Positions 31,125 to 43,900 of a stretch of 64,000 bases of DNA are shown here, one piece after another. Position 1 is the stretch's first letter. Every line of letters starts with the position of its first letter. Location of the stretch: assembly GCA_963682025.1 (NCBI GenBank), contig CAVMKG010000237.1, positions 7,501 to 71,500 on the forward strand. Reading direction: 5' to 3'. The notes below the pieces were generated by a model. It was not told where the DNA came from, did not search any database, and saw only the letters and a list, made by a program, of their open reading frames with translations. Source of the DNA: Cordilura impudica (Eukaryota > Arthropoda > Insecta > Diptera > Scathophagidae). The translations under genes and the position numbers were made by a program.

Positions 31125-32350
31125 AATTTATTATGCAGCGAACGTAAAAGTTACCTGATATTGGTTCAAGATAGATAAGTTTTTAGTTAAAATTTTTTAC
31201 TTTAGTTAACATTTTTTTATTGTATTTTTAAATATCTCCGTATCAATTTTTTTTGCAAATTTATAAAATACATAAATTTTTAAATCAAGATAAATTGTTA
31301 GATATATAAAAAGTGTTGTTAGTGTACTGAAAAACGACTTTAAATCAAACAATTTTAGTAAATATTTCACTAAATAGGCTGTAAGCCGCTATAAATATTT
31401 GTTAAGCACAATGGAATGAAATATACCATAAATAAATTATCATCTGAGGAATTTTCGGCGTTAAATTGCTTGTATTGTTTCTTTCCAGAGAATCCATCAT
31501 ATCCCCATTTAGAAATTTAAGTAATGCTGCCATTTCCAATTTTTCTTAAATGATCAGTATCAAGCGTATTTAGCAATCGCTTCAAGATCTTGCAATTTTA
31601 TTTCTGCTGAACTTTATGTGACACTAATAGCAGATTGTGAAGGTAAGCATTCTTTTTTGGCAGAAACTAAATCTCGATACTCTGGAAAAATCCCACAATT
31701 ATTTTCATTGGTTCGCTTCCGCAATTCCTTATATTGATTTGTGGTCAACTTCAAATCCAAAAATAGGGTGAACGCTTCTTCTGGAGTAAATTTCTTATCT
31801 TCAATTGGTGTAGGAACGCTTTTCAAAATCGTCTTTGTGCGCCTTGGGCTCGCTTCTAATATTTTTTCAATTATTTTAATTTAATTTTTCTTATTTTGTG
31901 TTGGTTGAATTTGGTGCAAAAATGAATCCTTAATTATTCTTTGAAAAATTTGTTCATTGATATTCTCCAGCTTATGCCTTCGAGATCTTTCACTACATCC
32001 GTCAATTGGATTTGCTAGTCGACCATTTTTTCCACTTTCGTTGGCAGTTGTAGATGAACTGTCAAAAATAAGTTCCTTTGATAACCAGTCTTGGTGACGT
32101 TTATACATATTTGCCTTGCTATGAGAGCATTCAATGTATCGTTTTTTAAAATTTGATGCAAGAGTTGTAATTTTTTCTTTCTTGCAGGTTTCAATTCTTA
32201 AAGAAATGGTTGCTCAGTATGTGCAAAATTGAATCGTCTACATCTTTTTGTCGAAAATAAATGTCAGCGAGATCTCTATAACGGTACTTAGGCTTTGTTC
32301 AAACTGTAATAAATAATAATTGTGGAAACATTATTATAAATACTCTCTTG
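31125..32350 (-). mobile_element. Transib element, partial
   Basis: Minus-strand Transib with 5' non-coding region (32350-32300), N-terminal transposase and first catalytic block, then a deletion and a non-coding tail (31320-31130). Both non-coding parts recur at 16531-16820. The retrotransposon at 27066-31110 abuts its 3' side. Confidence 0.8.
31410..32320 (-). pseudogene. Transib transposase fragment
   Basis: Frames in order: YRDLADIYFRQKDVDDSIL (about 32300), ORF 32108-31881 (YKRHQDWLSKELIF, GRLANPIDGCSERSRR), ORF 31826-31614 (KSVPTPIEDKKFTPEEAFTL, LFLDLKLTTNQYKEL, AKKECLPSQSA) and KWGYDGFSGKKQYKQ near 31520. The last is the first catalytic Asp block, with the usual GCDGSS altered to GYDGFS. 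Coding sequence stops after LFMVYFIPL; the rest is deleted. Confidence 0.88.
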
Positions 32351-32950
32351 CAATTGTGTAAAATAACATTTTTTATCTTTTATTACCACTCTTTGAAGTA
32401 TAAAAAACCCAGCCACCCCTTTTAAAAGGTGAAGCATACCTGTTCATATCTTAAAAGGGTGTGTCGCAATAGTTTTTTTTTTTCCATTTGTCAGGTATTT
32501 AAACTATATAAATCAAGTTCCGACTATTAATGTTTTTAAAAAATACCTGTGTAAATGTATCAGTCAAATTAAAAAAGATTTTACCCAATTATATAATTTT
32601 ACAATTGAGCGCATTATGTCTCAACCCTTTTTTATAAGTATATAACAACTCGTGTCTACTCTACCGTTTCCTTTCTCTACCAGTAAAATGAAAACAAATA
32701 AACTCACGTAAAAAGTGATCATTTTCTCAGGCTCATATCTTGGAAACCGTTCAGAATTTTGATTTACTCTCTGAGCCAAAGTTGTAGCTCTTGTCATAAA
32801 CAACAAAAATTGTACTTCATCTTTAAGATCAGAATCGCAAAAAAGATTTCAAGCCCATAGGTAGCAAACCGTTCGAAATTCAAGGAAACAATCAACTACA
32901 CAAATGTACCTAAGATCTCAATAAACAACTAACGCACCCGCCGCAGCACC
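32351..32950. repeat. spacer with a repeat shared with 38505-38775
   Basis: The minus strand at 32930-32700 (CTTAGGTACATTT, ACGGTTTGCTACCTAT, TTTGCGATTCTGATCTT, CAGAGAGTAAATC, GATATGAGCCTGAGAA) matches the plus strand at 38515-38765 in order. Function unknown. Confidence 0.7.
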
Positions 32951-33000
32951 ACAGGCAAAGCAGTAAGCTCAGAACACGCATCAAGGGACGCAGCACACAA

Positions 33001-33007
33001 TATAAAA
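33001..33007 (+). promoter_or_regulatory. TATA box before the DDE-like gene
   Basis: TATAAAA lies in a local GC-rich stretch (32930-33060) unlike the surroundings, about 100 bases before the first Met of the following coding region, a normal distance for a fly promoter. It contains no obvious initiator that I could fix. Confidence 0.45.
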
Positions 33008-34439
33008 GCGACACGACGCTCACATCGAGGCATTTCACAGCGCGACGTCAACGAGAGCTCAGCGGTGAAAGTTATAGAGAACTGGCACTGACAATTTCAA
33101 TATGCAATGTGAAAAAATTGATTTATTTTGCTACCTTTGCGGTCATCAAACCAGAAAAAAATGTTCTACAAGATTTCAGAAGGAAAAGAATCTCTTAACT
33201 AGTGAATTCAATAGAGCATGTAAGTTGTTTTTCGACGAAGTAGACTTGACCGGTGAAAATTACATACGTAATACAGTGTGTCGCCAATGCAATAACAATC
33301 TCATGGCATGGTTGAGTGGAGGTAAAGATAGTATGAAGTACTGTAAGCCGGTAAACTGGACTTATCGCCCAGGTGAGCATGATGCTACTAGTTGCTATAC
33401 ATGCGTAAATTACACATGTCGTCTAAATCGACATGCTGCGAAGATCGAAATTTATAAAGAAACTGTAACAGCTACACTACCAGTGGCTTGCATCTGAAAA
33501 TTTTGTATCACTTAGGCCGTCAACTCCAGATCGTAAGACAGAATGTACAGGAATGATTAGAGCAAGTGGTGTTACTTATGAAGATCCATTTGATACCGAT
33601 TATGAGCCCCAACAGAGAGGAGATGGACAACAACTAATAACACAAATGGAAATGGATTTCATTGTGGCCATATTGGGACTATCGCAGCGACTTGCCATGT
33701 TTTTGACAGCGTTTTTAAAGCAAAGAAAACTCACACATGCTAATCTTAACTCTACGGCGTACCGCAAACGGCAAGCTGAATTTCAGAGAGTCTACACTCT
33801 AAATGATGACAATTCGTTTGCTTACTGCAACGATATAAAAGCTTTGGTAGAAAAATGGGAAAGAACTAAATCGCTAGTGAGTGGAGACTATTTATTGATG
33901 GTTCTGTTTCAAGCTTGAAAGCAGTGTTGTTGAATGTGTCGAACCGAAAACCTTCCATTCCGCTAGCAGTGGGTATTAACATGAAAGAAAGCTATGAAAC
34001 ATTGAAAGATATAATGAAAAAAATCAAATACTACGAAAATAAATGGAAGATTTGCTGTGATTTGAAGGTCATCAACATTTTCGAAGGGATCATCGATAAG
34101 GGCGGCTTCCCAAAATTTTCTTTGTAATTGCGATTCGCGCTCACCTCTGAATTAGTTCCAATGTAATTCGTGGAGACCATAAGAAGTGTGGAGGAGCAAA
34201 TGAAACAACATAGACTGAAGAATGCCTCTTTAATTGACAATACTCAAGACATCTTGCTGCCACCGCTCTACATAAAATCGGGAATTGTTAAAAAATTCAT
34301 TGAAGTGGCCATTGTAAATTGTCCAAACGCATTCGACTATTTGAAAAGCGTTTTCCCAAAGCGTAGCGATGACAGAATTCAAAAAGTTATTGTAGTAAAT
34401 TTAAAACGAATTTTTGTTCACCTTTTCTGTCTTTATTTT

Positions 34440-34785
34440 TTGTCTTCATATAACAGGCGTACTTAATGGCCCTGACATTATATAGCTATTCAAGCTATTC
34501 AATAGCATTTTTTTTCTAGTACTTTATTAATTTGAGTTAATTATGACCTAAAGTTTTAATGTAAATAAAAGATTTTTATTACATATTTTATACCAACGTT
34601 TCGTCAATATTTATTGTTGACTTCATCAGGGTTTTTTGTAGTAAAAATTAATCTTTTAACATTAAGATGCACTACATTTAACATTTAATAAAAACATTAA
34701 AACATAAATTGTATATAATTTAAATACATCACAACCTATAAATAATATCACAGCTGCAACTTTGATTCATCGCTTGATGAAAATC
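34440..34785 (-). mobile_element. Insertion with a hammerhead ribozyme-like core, possibly Penelope-like
   Basis: Separates two parts of the DDE-like gene. Its minus strand carries the hammerhead core listed separately. Hammerheads of this type occur in Penelope-like elements of animals. No reverse transcriptase is left, so the assignment is inference. Confidence 0.4.
34589..34630 (-). ncRNA. Hammerhead ribozyme-like motif
   Basis: The minus strand reads CTGATGA (34629-34623), a stem GTCAA...TTGAC with the loop CAATAAATA, then GAAAC (34602-34598) and GTTGGTAT. CUGAUGA, stem II and GAA are the conserved hammerhead core. The cleavage-site stem is short, as in Penelope-like type I motifs. Activity is not shown. 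Confidence 0.55.
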
Positions 34786-35297
34786 ATTCAATGATATGGA
34801 CTTACTTTCAGCGTGTATGCACCAGAGTCTTGGGTGGGGATCGAGACGCGGAACCGGAAGCAAGAAAATGGGTGAAAGAAATGCTGTATTATTTTGAGAA
34901 AATCGGCACATCGATGACATTAAAGCTGAATTTTCTTAATTTTCATTTTGACGATTTTATCAAACAACTCCCTACCGAATCCGATGAGCAACGAGAATGG
35001 TTTCACCAAACCACAATGCCCATGGAAAAACGGTTCAAAAGCAAAAAACTGGACGAATTGCTTGCAGAGGTAATATAAATTTTACTGTTGCATTGTTTTG
35101 CATTCCTTTTTTGATTTCTTTTCTAATTCTTTTAATGAAGTATTTGAAGAAGAAAAAGCTGATGATGGAGGGCAGACTGGAAGCAAAGTGCCTGTGTACA
35201 CCATAAGTTTTGAATCAGGGTCAGATTTGGACGATTCGGACGACGATTTGGATCCACAACATGAGAGAGTGCGATTTTTATAAATACGAATATTTTT

Positions 35298-38200
35298 ATA
35301 CCCTCCACTCCAGTGTGCAGAGGGTATATATAAGTTTGTCATTCCGTTTGTAATAATTAGAAAACAAATTTTGGACCCCATAAAATATATATATTTGTGA
35401 TCCTTATAACAACCGGAGTTGATATATCGATGTCCGTCTGTCCGTCTGTCCGTCTGTCCGGTTGTGGAAATCACGATGATGGCATCAATCGGGTAGCTAG
35501 GGTCCTTGTTGACATAAAAAATGATTCGCTAACATCCTGAAAAGTTTGCTATTTAAAATCGTCCAAATCGGTTGATTAGGGCCCGAGATTTGAATGAAGA
35601 ACTAAAAAAAGTCTAGAAAAAATATAATTTTCTATGTTGTTCTTGTCACGATCACGCCCTCAATAGTGCAGCAACAGTGATCCTTTTTAATGAGAATGAT
35701 TCACCAAATTCATGGGAAGATTTCTGTTTCAAAAATCATTAAAATCGGTGGAACAGGTCCAGGGAAATCTCTGAAAAAGTAAAAAAAAAATGAAAAATAT
35801 GATGTTTCTATATTGTTCTTGTTGTTATTCTAAATGTTTTGTTGTTGTCATAGCTGGACTTGTTGTTTTTGTGGTCGTTGTGGTAATAACATAATAAAAA
35901 CTAACCGTTTGTACATTTTTTTATTAACTCTGGTAGAATATGTTAAAAGTTTCCATTGTTTTGGCATCACTAGATTATTTCTGTTGTTACCACGAGCCTG
36001 CCTGCAAAATTTCAGATCGAATGGGTCACGGGAAAGTGGTTAAATCGATCCAAAATTTTTTCGACAAGCAGACACTAAGAGTTAATATATGTAAAGGGAG
36101 TAAAAATTCACCAGCATCTAAATCAAATAATGCTAAAATACCTAGTTGTTAATAAAAAAAAAAAACAATGTATATTTAGCAAAAAAAAAAATTTTATGTA
36201 TAAATTTATTTAAAGAGAAAAACACAAAACTAACGTTTGATGTTGTATTTTTTGTGTGTAATATTTACATATACATACATGAACATATTAAATAATACAA
36301 ATAATATACATATATTATATATATGTATGTATATCCATAACAACTGCATGTTAGAAATAAATCGGTATATTATTTTATTTACATAAAATTCTGCAATATT
36401 TTGTTGTGGGGAAAATACATTTCTTTTGCATTAACAGAGTGTCACTTCACTTTGCTCAGCGTGGCTATGTCACAGTAGATGGCGCCACAATTTTTGTTTG
36501 TTCTAATTAGCTTTGCAATAGTTATTTCTATTTTAACATGAATGTTAATATTTTCAACTAGATATCATACAGAACAATGTTAAGAGTATACACGGGCTGG
36601 TCTTTTATTTCATACGTTTTTTCATTATTCTTTTACAAATATGAACATAAGTTTGGCATATTAACTTTTTATTGTCTTTACAAAATAGAGTAACCGAGTT
36701 CATCAATGCGTTTTTTGCTTTCAAAATAGTTCTACATACTTATATAGAATTACTATTCTGCTTTACCTACAAAATATCTGATTGCGATTACATCTAATTT
36801 TTAAAAATTTTTTAAAATTACTAAAGCATTATTATTCACATAAGTAAAAATTGCACTTTTTAAATTTTTGATTCAAATTTAAGAAAATATCAATTCTAAA
36901 AACTAGAATTAAAAATTTCCAATTATAAATTAATTATATCAAAACGTCGGAAATTATAATTTTAAATTTAGAAGACATCAATTGCATCTTTAATATATAA
37001 ATTTTATTCGTTAAACACAAATTGAAATTCCAAAAAAAAACACCAAATACCTATGTTTACATTTAAAAAATTTTTACATTTAAAAAAAATATTGAAATTC
37101 AGGAGAAATTAATAGTTTTTCAGTACCGCGATTCAGTAAGAATCGTTAAAAAAAGAAAATAGCAAAATTATCAGTAAAATTTTTAAACGATATTAGCTAT
37201 TGTTAAAGTCAGCTGTTGTTGTTATCTAAGCGACAACCATTTTTGTGTTGTTTATTCAATCGATAAAAACTTAAATTTTTAGGTTGAAATGTCGTCATAC
37301 ATAAATGAAAATCATAAAATAGTGAAAATATTTTGCTTTTATTAAAAAAACTTTTTTATATAAATAAAAAAATTAAATAGCATATTCAATTCATTATTTC
37401 ATTTTCAAATACACAGAAATATTAGTAAAAAAATAAGGATATTAAACATAAACATAAAATCATCCTGTCAAACACAAAGTAATTTGTTTTTTCTATTCTT
37501 CTTTGTGTTTTTCGCTTATTTTGACAGAGATGCCACTCGTTTACAATTTAAATAAATAAAAAAATAGATCTGTCGACTGTCGCTAAGATGTATGTACTTA
37601 GTGAATCAGTTAATCCTTAGTGCAAACAACAATAGCTGTCGATATATTTTGCGATTGTCGGATCGTTGAAATTTACAGAATCACACTACAGAAAACATTA
37701 ATTTAAATTCAATGAATTTTAGAAAACGTCAAATGATATTTAAGAATTGCGAACATAAAAACTGTTACATAAATAAACGCAATTTGATGAGAATGTTATT
37801 AATATAGAAATTTTGACAATTTTTTTTGAATGAAAATTTGAAGTTTTTCAGAAAATAAAGATAACAAATTAATTTATTTAAAATGTTTGGGACATTTGGT
37901 TTTTTGCGCTTGGCATCCCTAATTTGAATATTTATTATTATTATAAATTTATTCTCTATGTTTACCAAATATGGCAATATTTTAATAAAAAAGTTGAGAG
38001 AGCTTTTTTTTTGGTTATTATTACAATGAAAAAATATTTCGCCAGTTAAAAGAAACTATACAGCCATCTCCAATTAGCACGATTTAATGCATATAGCCAC
38101 CCTATATAGGTATATAACCTAAATGCATGCCGATCAGCAACCACGATGACCAAAAAGCAAACACCGAAATAAATCCGAAATAATAGAAAAGACGAAAACA

Positions 38201-38344
38201 AACCCAAAGAATTTGCTGAAATAATTTGGTATTAAGTTTAACAAATTGTTTACTTTTTCATTTACATTTATTATCAAGACTCAAACCGAGGTGGTGGGTA
38301 TCAAAGATTCGGCACAGCCGAATTTAACACTCTTACTTGTTTTT
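35298..38344 (+). mobile_element. DINE-1/HINE-like element, about 3 kb, copy 1
   Basis: Starts with the hairpin ATACCCTC...GAGGGTAT, then GACCCCATAAAATATATATA, a CCGTCTG run (35430-35462), and ends GGGTATCAAAGATTCGGCAC, AGCCGAATTTAACACTCTTA, CTTGTTTT. Both ends match the DINE-1/INE-1 pattern (Helitron-related, non-coding). It aligns end to end with 57211-63064. The ORFs inside are accidental. The only large differences from copy 2 are two insertions there and a roughly 100-base loss here near 38105. Confidence 0.85.
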
Positions 38345-38949
38345 ATTATTTTTGTAATATATAGCATAGTATCTCAATGTTGAAGTAAAGAAAAAACAAA
38401 TGAAATTAAAAAGTTTTCGGGAAATTTTTTACTTTGGCGGCTACATAAGCGCTACCTAAACGGTGTTAAGAATAATTCCTAGGAAGTTCATATGTTGCAG
38501 GAATTTGTTTACTGAGATCTTAGGTACATTTTTGTAGTTGATCGTTTCCCTGAATTTTGTACGGTTTGCTACCTATAGACCTGAACAGGGGAAAAAAGGT
38601 AAGAAAAAATTCGAATTTTTTAAAGTTTTTTGCGATTTTGATCTTGGAGATGAAATTTTTTTGATTTTATATGTTCTTTATGACAAGAACTATAACTTTG
38701 CCTCAGAGAGTAAATCGAAATTCCAAAAGGTTTGCAAGATATGAGCCTGAGAATATGATCATTTTTTCCAAAAATAACACCGAGCCCCCAAATCAATGGT
38801 GTCCATAAAAAAAGTCCATGACTTCGGGCAAGACTGGGACACGGGTCTTTTTTTGTCTTTTATCACGTAGTGGTGCCCGTATATGGTTATATTTACATGA
38901 CTTAAAAAATTACACACAGTGTAACATACCTTTAAAATCGGTAAACATA
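38345..38949. other. spacer with uncharacterised repeat
   Basis: Contains the 38505-38775 repeat described at 32351-32950. No gene. Confidence 0.5.
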
Positions 38950-39409
38950 AAAAACAAGTAAGAGTGTTAAATTCGGCTATGCCGAATCTTTGATACCCTC
39001 CACCTATGTTTTACGTTTACATTAATATCTGGACTTCTTGCACTATTTGTAACAAATGTAAATAAAATATTTGAAAATGTAAACAATTTGATAAACCTAT
39101 TACTGAATTATTACAACAAATGCTCTGAGTTTTAAGCATTTAATAGAGGTGTCTACATATTTTAGGTCATAAATTGGCACAATGACACCCGATTTATCCC
39201 ATTTTAAATACTAACCTGATCCAGATAATTACAAACAGTATTAAGTTTAACCAGGTAAATGGTTTATTTTGTAATTTTCTTTTTAACTTAAATTTTTTAA
39301 TAAAAAGATGCATATTATTTTTTACAATCCTTTTCAATTTTCCAAAACTATTAGTATAGGGCACATTTGTGAGTCCGCATAGATCAACTTTCAACTCTTA
39401 CTTGTTTTT
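38950..39409 (-). mobile_element. Short DINE-related element with inverted ends
   Basis: Its left end, AAAACAAGTAAGAGT, is the DINE 3' terminus on the minus strand with hairpin ATTCGGCTATGCCGAAT and TACCCTCC. Its right end ACTCTTACTTGTTTTT is the same word inverted. The interior matches 47375-47640. About 460 bases, no coding sequence. Confidence 0.7.
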
Positions 39410-40974
39410 ATTGTATTAAATCTATCTTTGTGTCTTTAAATTAATTAAGATATGTAATTAAGATGAAAATATTTAACAAATTGCTTCTTTTTTAGTTAAC
39501 ATCTGAACATTTTACTGATTCAAAACTATTTTGAATGTGTTTGTTAAATACCGCAAAATTTTTTTCAATTCTAAACTTTAAAGTCTTTTTTAAGTCTGGT
39601 AATAACTCTATAATATGAAGGAAGTAAATATGTATGTGGCTACTTTAATAACAATGACAAGTATCAAACACTTTTTTATGCATTACATTAAAATATTATA
39701 AATTTAAACATAATTAATTTTAGAAACATAATTAATTTTAGAAAAATGTCCAATTCGTTTTTCGATGATGCTGAAAACACATCAAAGATATACAGAAAAC
39801 AAAGATTTTGCTTCAGTTGGTTGAGAGACGAGAAGCTAATGGATGGCTGGAACAGGTCAAATATGACGGCTATAAATGCAGATGCAAGGCTTGTGACAAA
39901 ATATTAAAATGCGATAAATCAGATCTAAGTATAGATACATGCTAATAACCACTGTTATAAAAAATCTTTTAAAACCAGGAACCAATATTCTGTTTGAGTT
40001 ATAACATCTCATTTGCAAGCCATTTTAATTAATTGTGTAAATTTTAAATGCACATCAAAAAGATGAATTATACAGAATTGCAAAAATAATTTTTTTATAA
40101 TATCTGTTAGTTTTTATATTATTCTTATGTAATTCTCATGATATCTTATTTTTTATATATATCTTCGTTTTTATGTTATTTTATTATTATTGAAATTGAA
40201 AATGTACGAATTAAAAATAAATTTTGAAAAAAGTAGTGTAGGGGAAAAAAGTGGATGTAGGGAAAAAAGGGAATTTTTTTCATAAGCGTAGAGATTTCTG
40301 AAAAAATCTCTTGGCATGTAATTATTTCACAAGACAACGCGACATAGGCTTGCTTTGTTCAAAAGCTTCCATAAGACTGAATGAAATTGTTGCTTACTTT
40401 ACTCTTTGGTGAGTGTTTTCGTTTTTCTTCGGCTGTATACATATAATAAGCCGATTAGAGTTCGGTTTGCTGGTGCCGCTATGCATATGTGTGTGTGTGT
40501 GTTAACAAAAATATACGATATCCCAGTCATCATTTCGAAGATTGTTTTAACAAAAATCACCTTACTGTGTCTTCTTCGAGTTTTTTGATGATTAAAAACT
40601 GATTAATCACATGCGCTATTAGAAAAAGACTAGAAAATGATTTTTGCGTACGCTTAAAAAGTGATTTATAGAAAAATGGCATAAATACGACTCAAAAATG
40701 AGTCGAAACTGATCAGAAAAGCGGATAAAAAGGACTCTCAAGAAGATTCGCGGGTAAGGTAATATTTTCTCCCGACAAAAGTATATTTTGTGATCAGCAA
40801 AAGAGCGCATATATGACTGTTTTAATAGCACATATGAGTCAAAAAAGATTCTACATGATCATTTATTGCACAAAATGCTTACTGAGATTTTATTCACTAT
40901 CTGTAGAAACAGGTTTTTTAAGTAAAACAAATCTGCACACAATTTCAATTCTATTTCGTTCACAAGAAAATAGT
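39410..40974. other. spacer with a small finger-like coding scrap
   Basis: At about 39745-39955 frames read FCFSWLRDEKLMDGW and WLEQVKYDGYKCRCKACDKI, then LKCDKSDLSIDTC, a BED-like or similar zinc-finger start typical of transposase or transposase-derived genes. Broken by frameshift and stop. The rest shows nothing. Confidence 0.4.
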
Positions 40975-40982
40975 ATTATAAT

Positions 40983-43900
40983 TAGAGATGTGACGGATAG
41001 TGATTTGGCCGGATAACCGGATACCGGATATCCGGCAAGATGCGAGGCCGGATAGCCGAATATCCGCCGGCCGGATAGTAAATTAAAGATTTCATTATTT
41101 CTAGTTCGGCAGGCAATAACGCCGCGGTTACACCTTCAACTTTTGGTTGAAAGGCTTTTACACATACTGCTTGTCAGAATTCGTTGAAACTGGCAGCTGT
41201 GACGCAGGCTGTACGCAACAGGTTGATCAACTTTGTTGTTTATTAATTTTATTTTAAATATTTAGTTAAATTTTTAGTTAAAAAATCACTTTAATTTTTG
41301 TTTTAAAAAACACACACGTTTTAATAACTTTTCCACCAAACAAATCAAATGAATATGACACAGATGTTACAAATCAGCTGTTTAGTTGGTCAACTGGTTG
41401 AAACGCTGGTTGAAAGAGAAAATCGCAAGCAACCGCCTTTCAACTTTAAAATGTGTAAGTGTATTAGTGGAAAATTCGGAGTTGAAGGCAACTAGTTGAA
41501 CGTGTAACCCCCGGGTAAACGACAATAAACGGGTGGAGCGATGTTAGTTATCTTTGGAAAATAACGTACTGCAGTCTGGCAATACTGAAAATCAACAAAT
41601 TAAAATCTGGCATTACTGAAAATCAACAGCTGATTGTTTCAATTATTTTACTTCATAATTTGTATGAAAAGAGCAGAGAACATGTCTTCAATGATAAGAA
41701 AATCGCCTATTTGGCAATATTTTGAAATTAAAAGTGAAAATAATAAGTTTGCTATTTGTTTATTGTGCAAACTACCAATTTCTCGTGGTGGTGAAGGAAA
41801 AAAAGCAGGTGCGTAAGAGTAATGTTTTTTTTGCAGCCTATTTAATAATACAACCTACAAGTTTCGAATCATATACTTATTAATTTTAAATCTTCCCCCA
41901 GGCACATCTGCTATGAGCAATCATTTGAAATTAAAGCACCCAGAAAAATTCATGAATTTGAATAAAGATAAAATAAACGACGCAGCTACGTCGCTTGCGG
42001 AGCCTGTCAACGCTTGTACAAGTTCCTCTTCTACAAGGCAACAGACTTTGTCAGAGGCGTTCGATAGAAAACTGCTTTGGGACATAAATAATGCAACTGC
42101 GAAAAAATACCATTATCTCATAGCAGAAATGATTGCACTGGATAATGAGCCACTTTGTGTCGTTGAAAGAGTTGGATTCGCAAGATTACTTAAGCAAGCT
42201 TTACCACGCTATGAATTGCCAAGCCGAGCCTTTATGACCCAAAAAATAATTCCCGATATTTACAACCGAATTTTCAAAAAAATCCAAACAAGAATTTCAA
42301 GTGCTGTCGCAGTTTCTGTCACTTCTGACATGTGGACGTGTTTGCGCAATAACTCCAGCTTTCTGAGTTTCACAGCTCATTGGCTTTCTGCAGAATTTAA
42401 ACTTCAACACGGAGTTCTAGCTATGAAACCGTTTTCAGGATCTCATACAGGAGAAAACATAGCAAATGAACTCAATAGTATTACATCTCGCTGGGATATT
42501 GAACAAAGCAAAATACATGTTATTGTTCATGACAGTGGCGCAAACATGGTCAAAGGCGTTCGAATGGCGGAGTATAATTCCGCCAGGTGTTTCATTCATT
42601 CGCTTCAGAGGGTTGTGCTTGAGTCTTTAAAGGTACAACCTGAAGTAATGGACTTGATTGCCAAAGGTAGACGTATCGTAACTCACTTCAATCATTCAGG
42701 TTTAGCAAAAGAAAAATTGCTGGTGCTTCAAAAAGAACTATGTTTACCAGAGCATCAATTGGTGCAAGATATAAACACGAGGTGGAATTCCACTTTCTAT
42801 ATGATGGAACGCTTATTGGAACAAAAACGTGTTATCTCCCTTTATGTGTCTGAAAACGACACACTTACTAATCTAACAACTCATCAGTGGTGTTTGATGG
42901 AGCAGTGTGTACAACTTTTGAAGCCGTTTGAAGAAATAACTAAAATTACAAGTGCTGGCCTCTCCTGCATATCTGAAGTTATACCGCATGTAGCTGCATT
43001 AAAAAAATTCTTAGACAAGGACGAAACTATACGACGAACAGCGGATTTACTTAATATGAGAGGCTCCTTAAAAGCGCAATTGACATCTCGTTTTATTTCC
43101 TTAAGTGAAGATCCAAAATACCTTATTGCAACTTTTCTGGATCCCAGATTTAAGGCTAACTTTTTGGGAAAAGTTGAAGCTGAAAGAGCTCGACAGACTA
43201 TTTTATTGGAACACTTAAGAATGACTTGCGACACGTCTTCCATCAGTAGTTGTTCATCGACGTCTTCAACTAGACCTAAACAGTTACGATTAAATGAAAC
43301 TGATTCAAATGTAGCTCGTGAATCTCACGAAACATTTTGGGATTGTTTTAATGAAGTGGCAGATGAAAACAACATTCAGTCTAGCGATCATGAGAAGAAC
43401 CAAATTGCTACCGAGATTGAATTCTTCTTGAAGGAAGTTCGAATTGATCGCAGTCAGGATCCTTACGCTTGGTGGTCGTTTAACTCCAAAAAATACCCAA
43501 TTTTAACGTCTCTTACTAAAACGTTCCTTTCAGCTCCTTGCAGCAGCGTTTATAGCGAAAGACTTTTTTCGGAAGCTGGCTTGGTTTACGAAAACAAGCG
43601 AAATCGTCTATTGTCTGGGAACGCTGAAAATTTAGTTTTTATTCACCATAATCTACCTCTTCTTAATTTTGAGTATTAATGTCAATCGTTGTATTAATTG
43701 GACGTTTTTTAAGTTTTTAGTTTAAACATAAATTTTTCAGTAAAGTGAATATCTCAAAACGTATTTTAAGTTTTTGAAAGATAATTTGTAATTTTTTGTT
43801 ACTTTTTTACCTTTAAATAAAAGCTATTTTATTGTTAGTTACTTAATACAAATTTATTTGCTTAAAATAATTCTAAGAAAATATCCGGCCGGCCAGATAC

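Larger units (their letters stand above)
33102..35280 (+). pseudogene. DDE-like transposon-type protein, unnamed family, broken
   Basis: A zinc-binding start (CYLCGHQTRKKC, CRQCNNNLMAW, CYTCVNYTC) is followed by SLRPSTPDRKT, LFIDGSVSSLKAVLLN (about 33890-33935), NRKPSIPLAVGINMKESYET, WKICCDLKVINIFEGI, ILLPPLYIKSGIVKKFI, YLKSVFPKRSDDRI and, after an insertion at about 34440-34780, MTLKLNFLNFHF and SDEQREWFHQT. I know this order of blocks from a family of arthropod repeat-encoded proteins, but cannot name its superfamily. Asp residues in FIDGS and CCDLK suggest an RNase H fold. Frameshifts lie near 33482, 33895 and 34130. An acidic tail (SGSDLDDSDDDLD) may be a last exon at about 35120-35280. 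Confidence 0.65.

Noticed and set aside
35834..36152. Cys-rich small proteins
   Set aside because: The same ORFs recur in the other DINE copies (53.7 and 57.7 kb) with frame-breaking differences; they are accidental in a non-coding repeat.
42884..43243. 119-residue antisense ORF inside the hAT gene
   Set aside because: Shadow of the hAT transposase frame.
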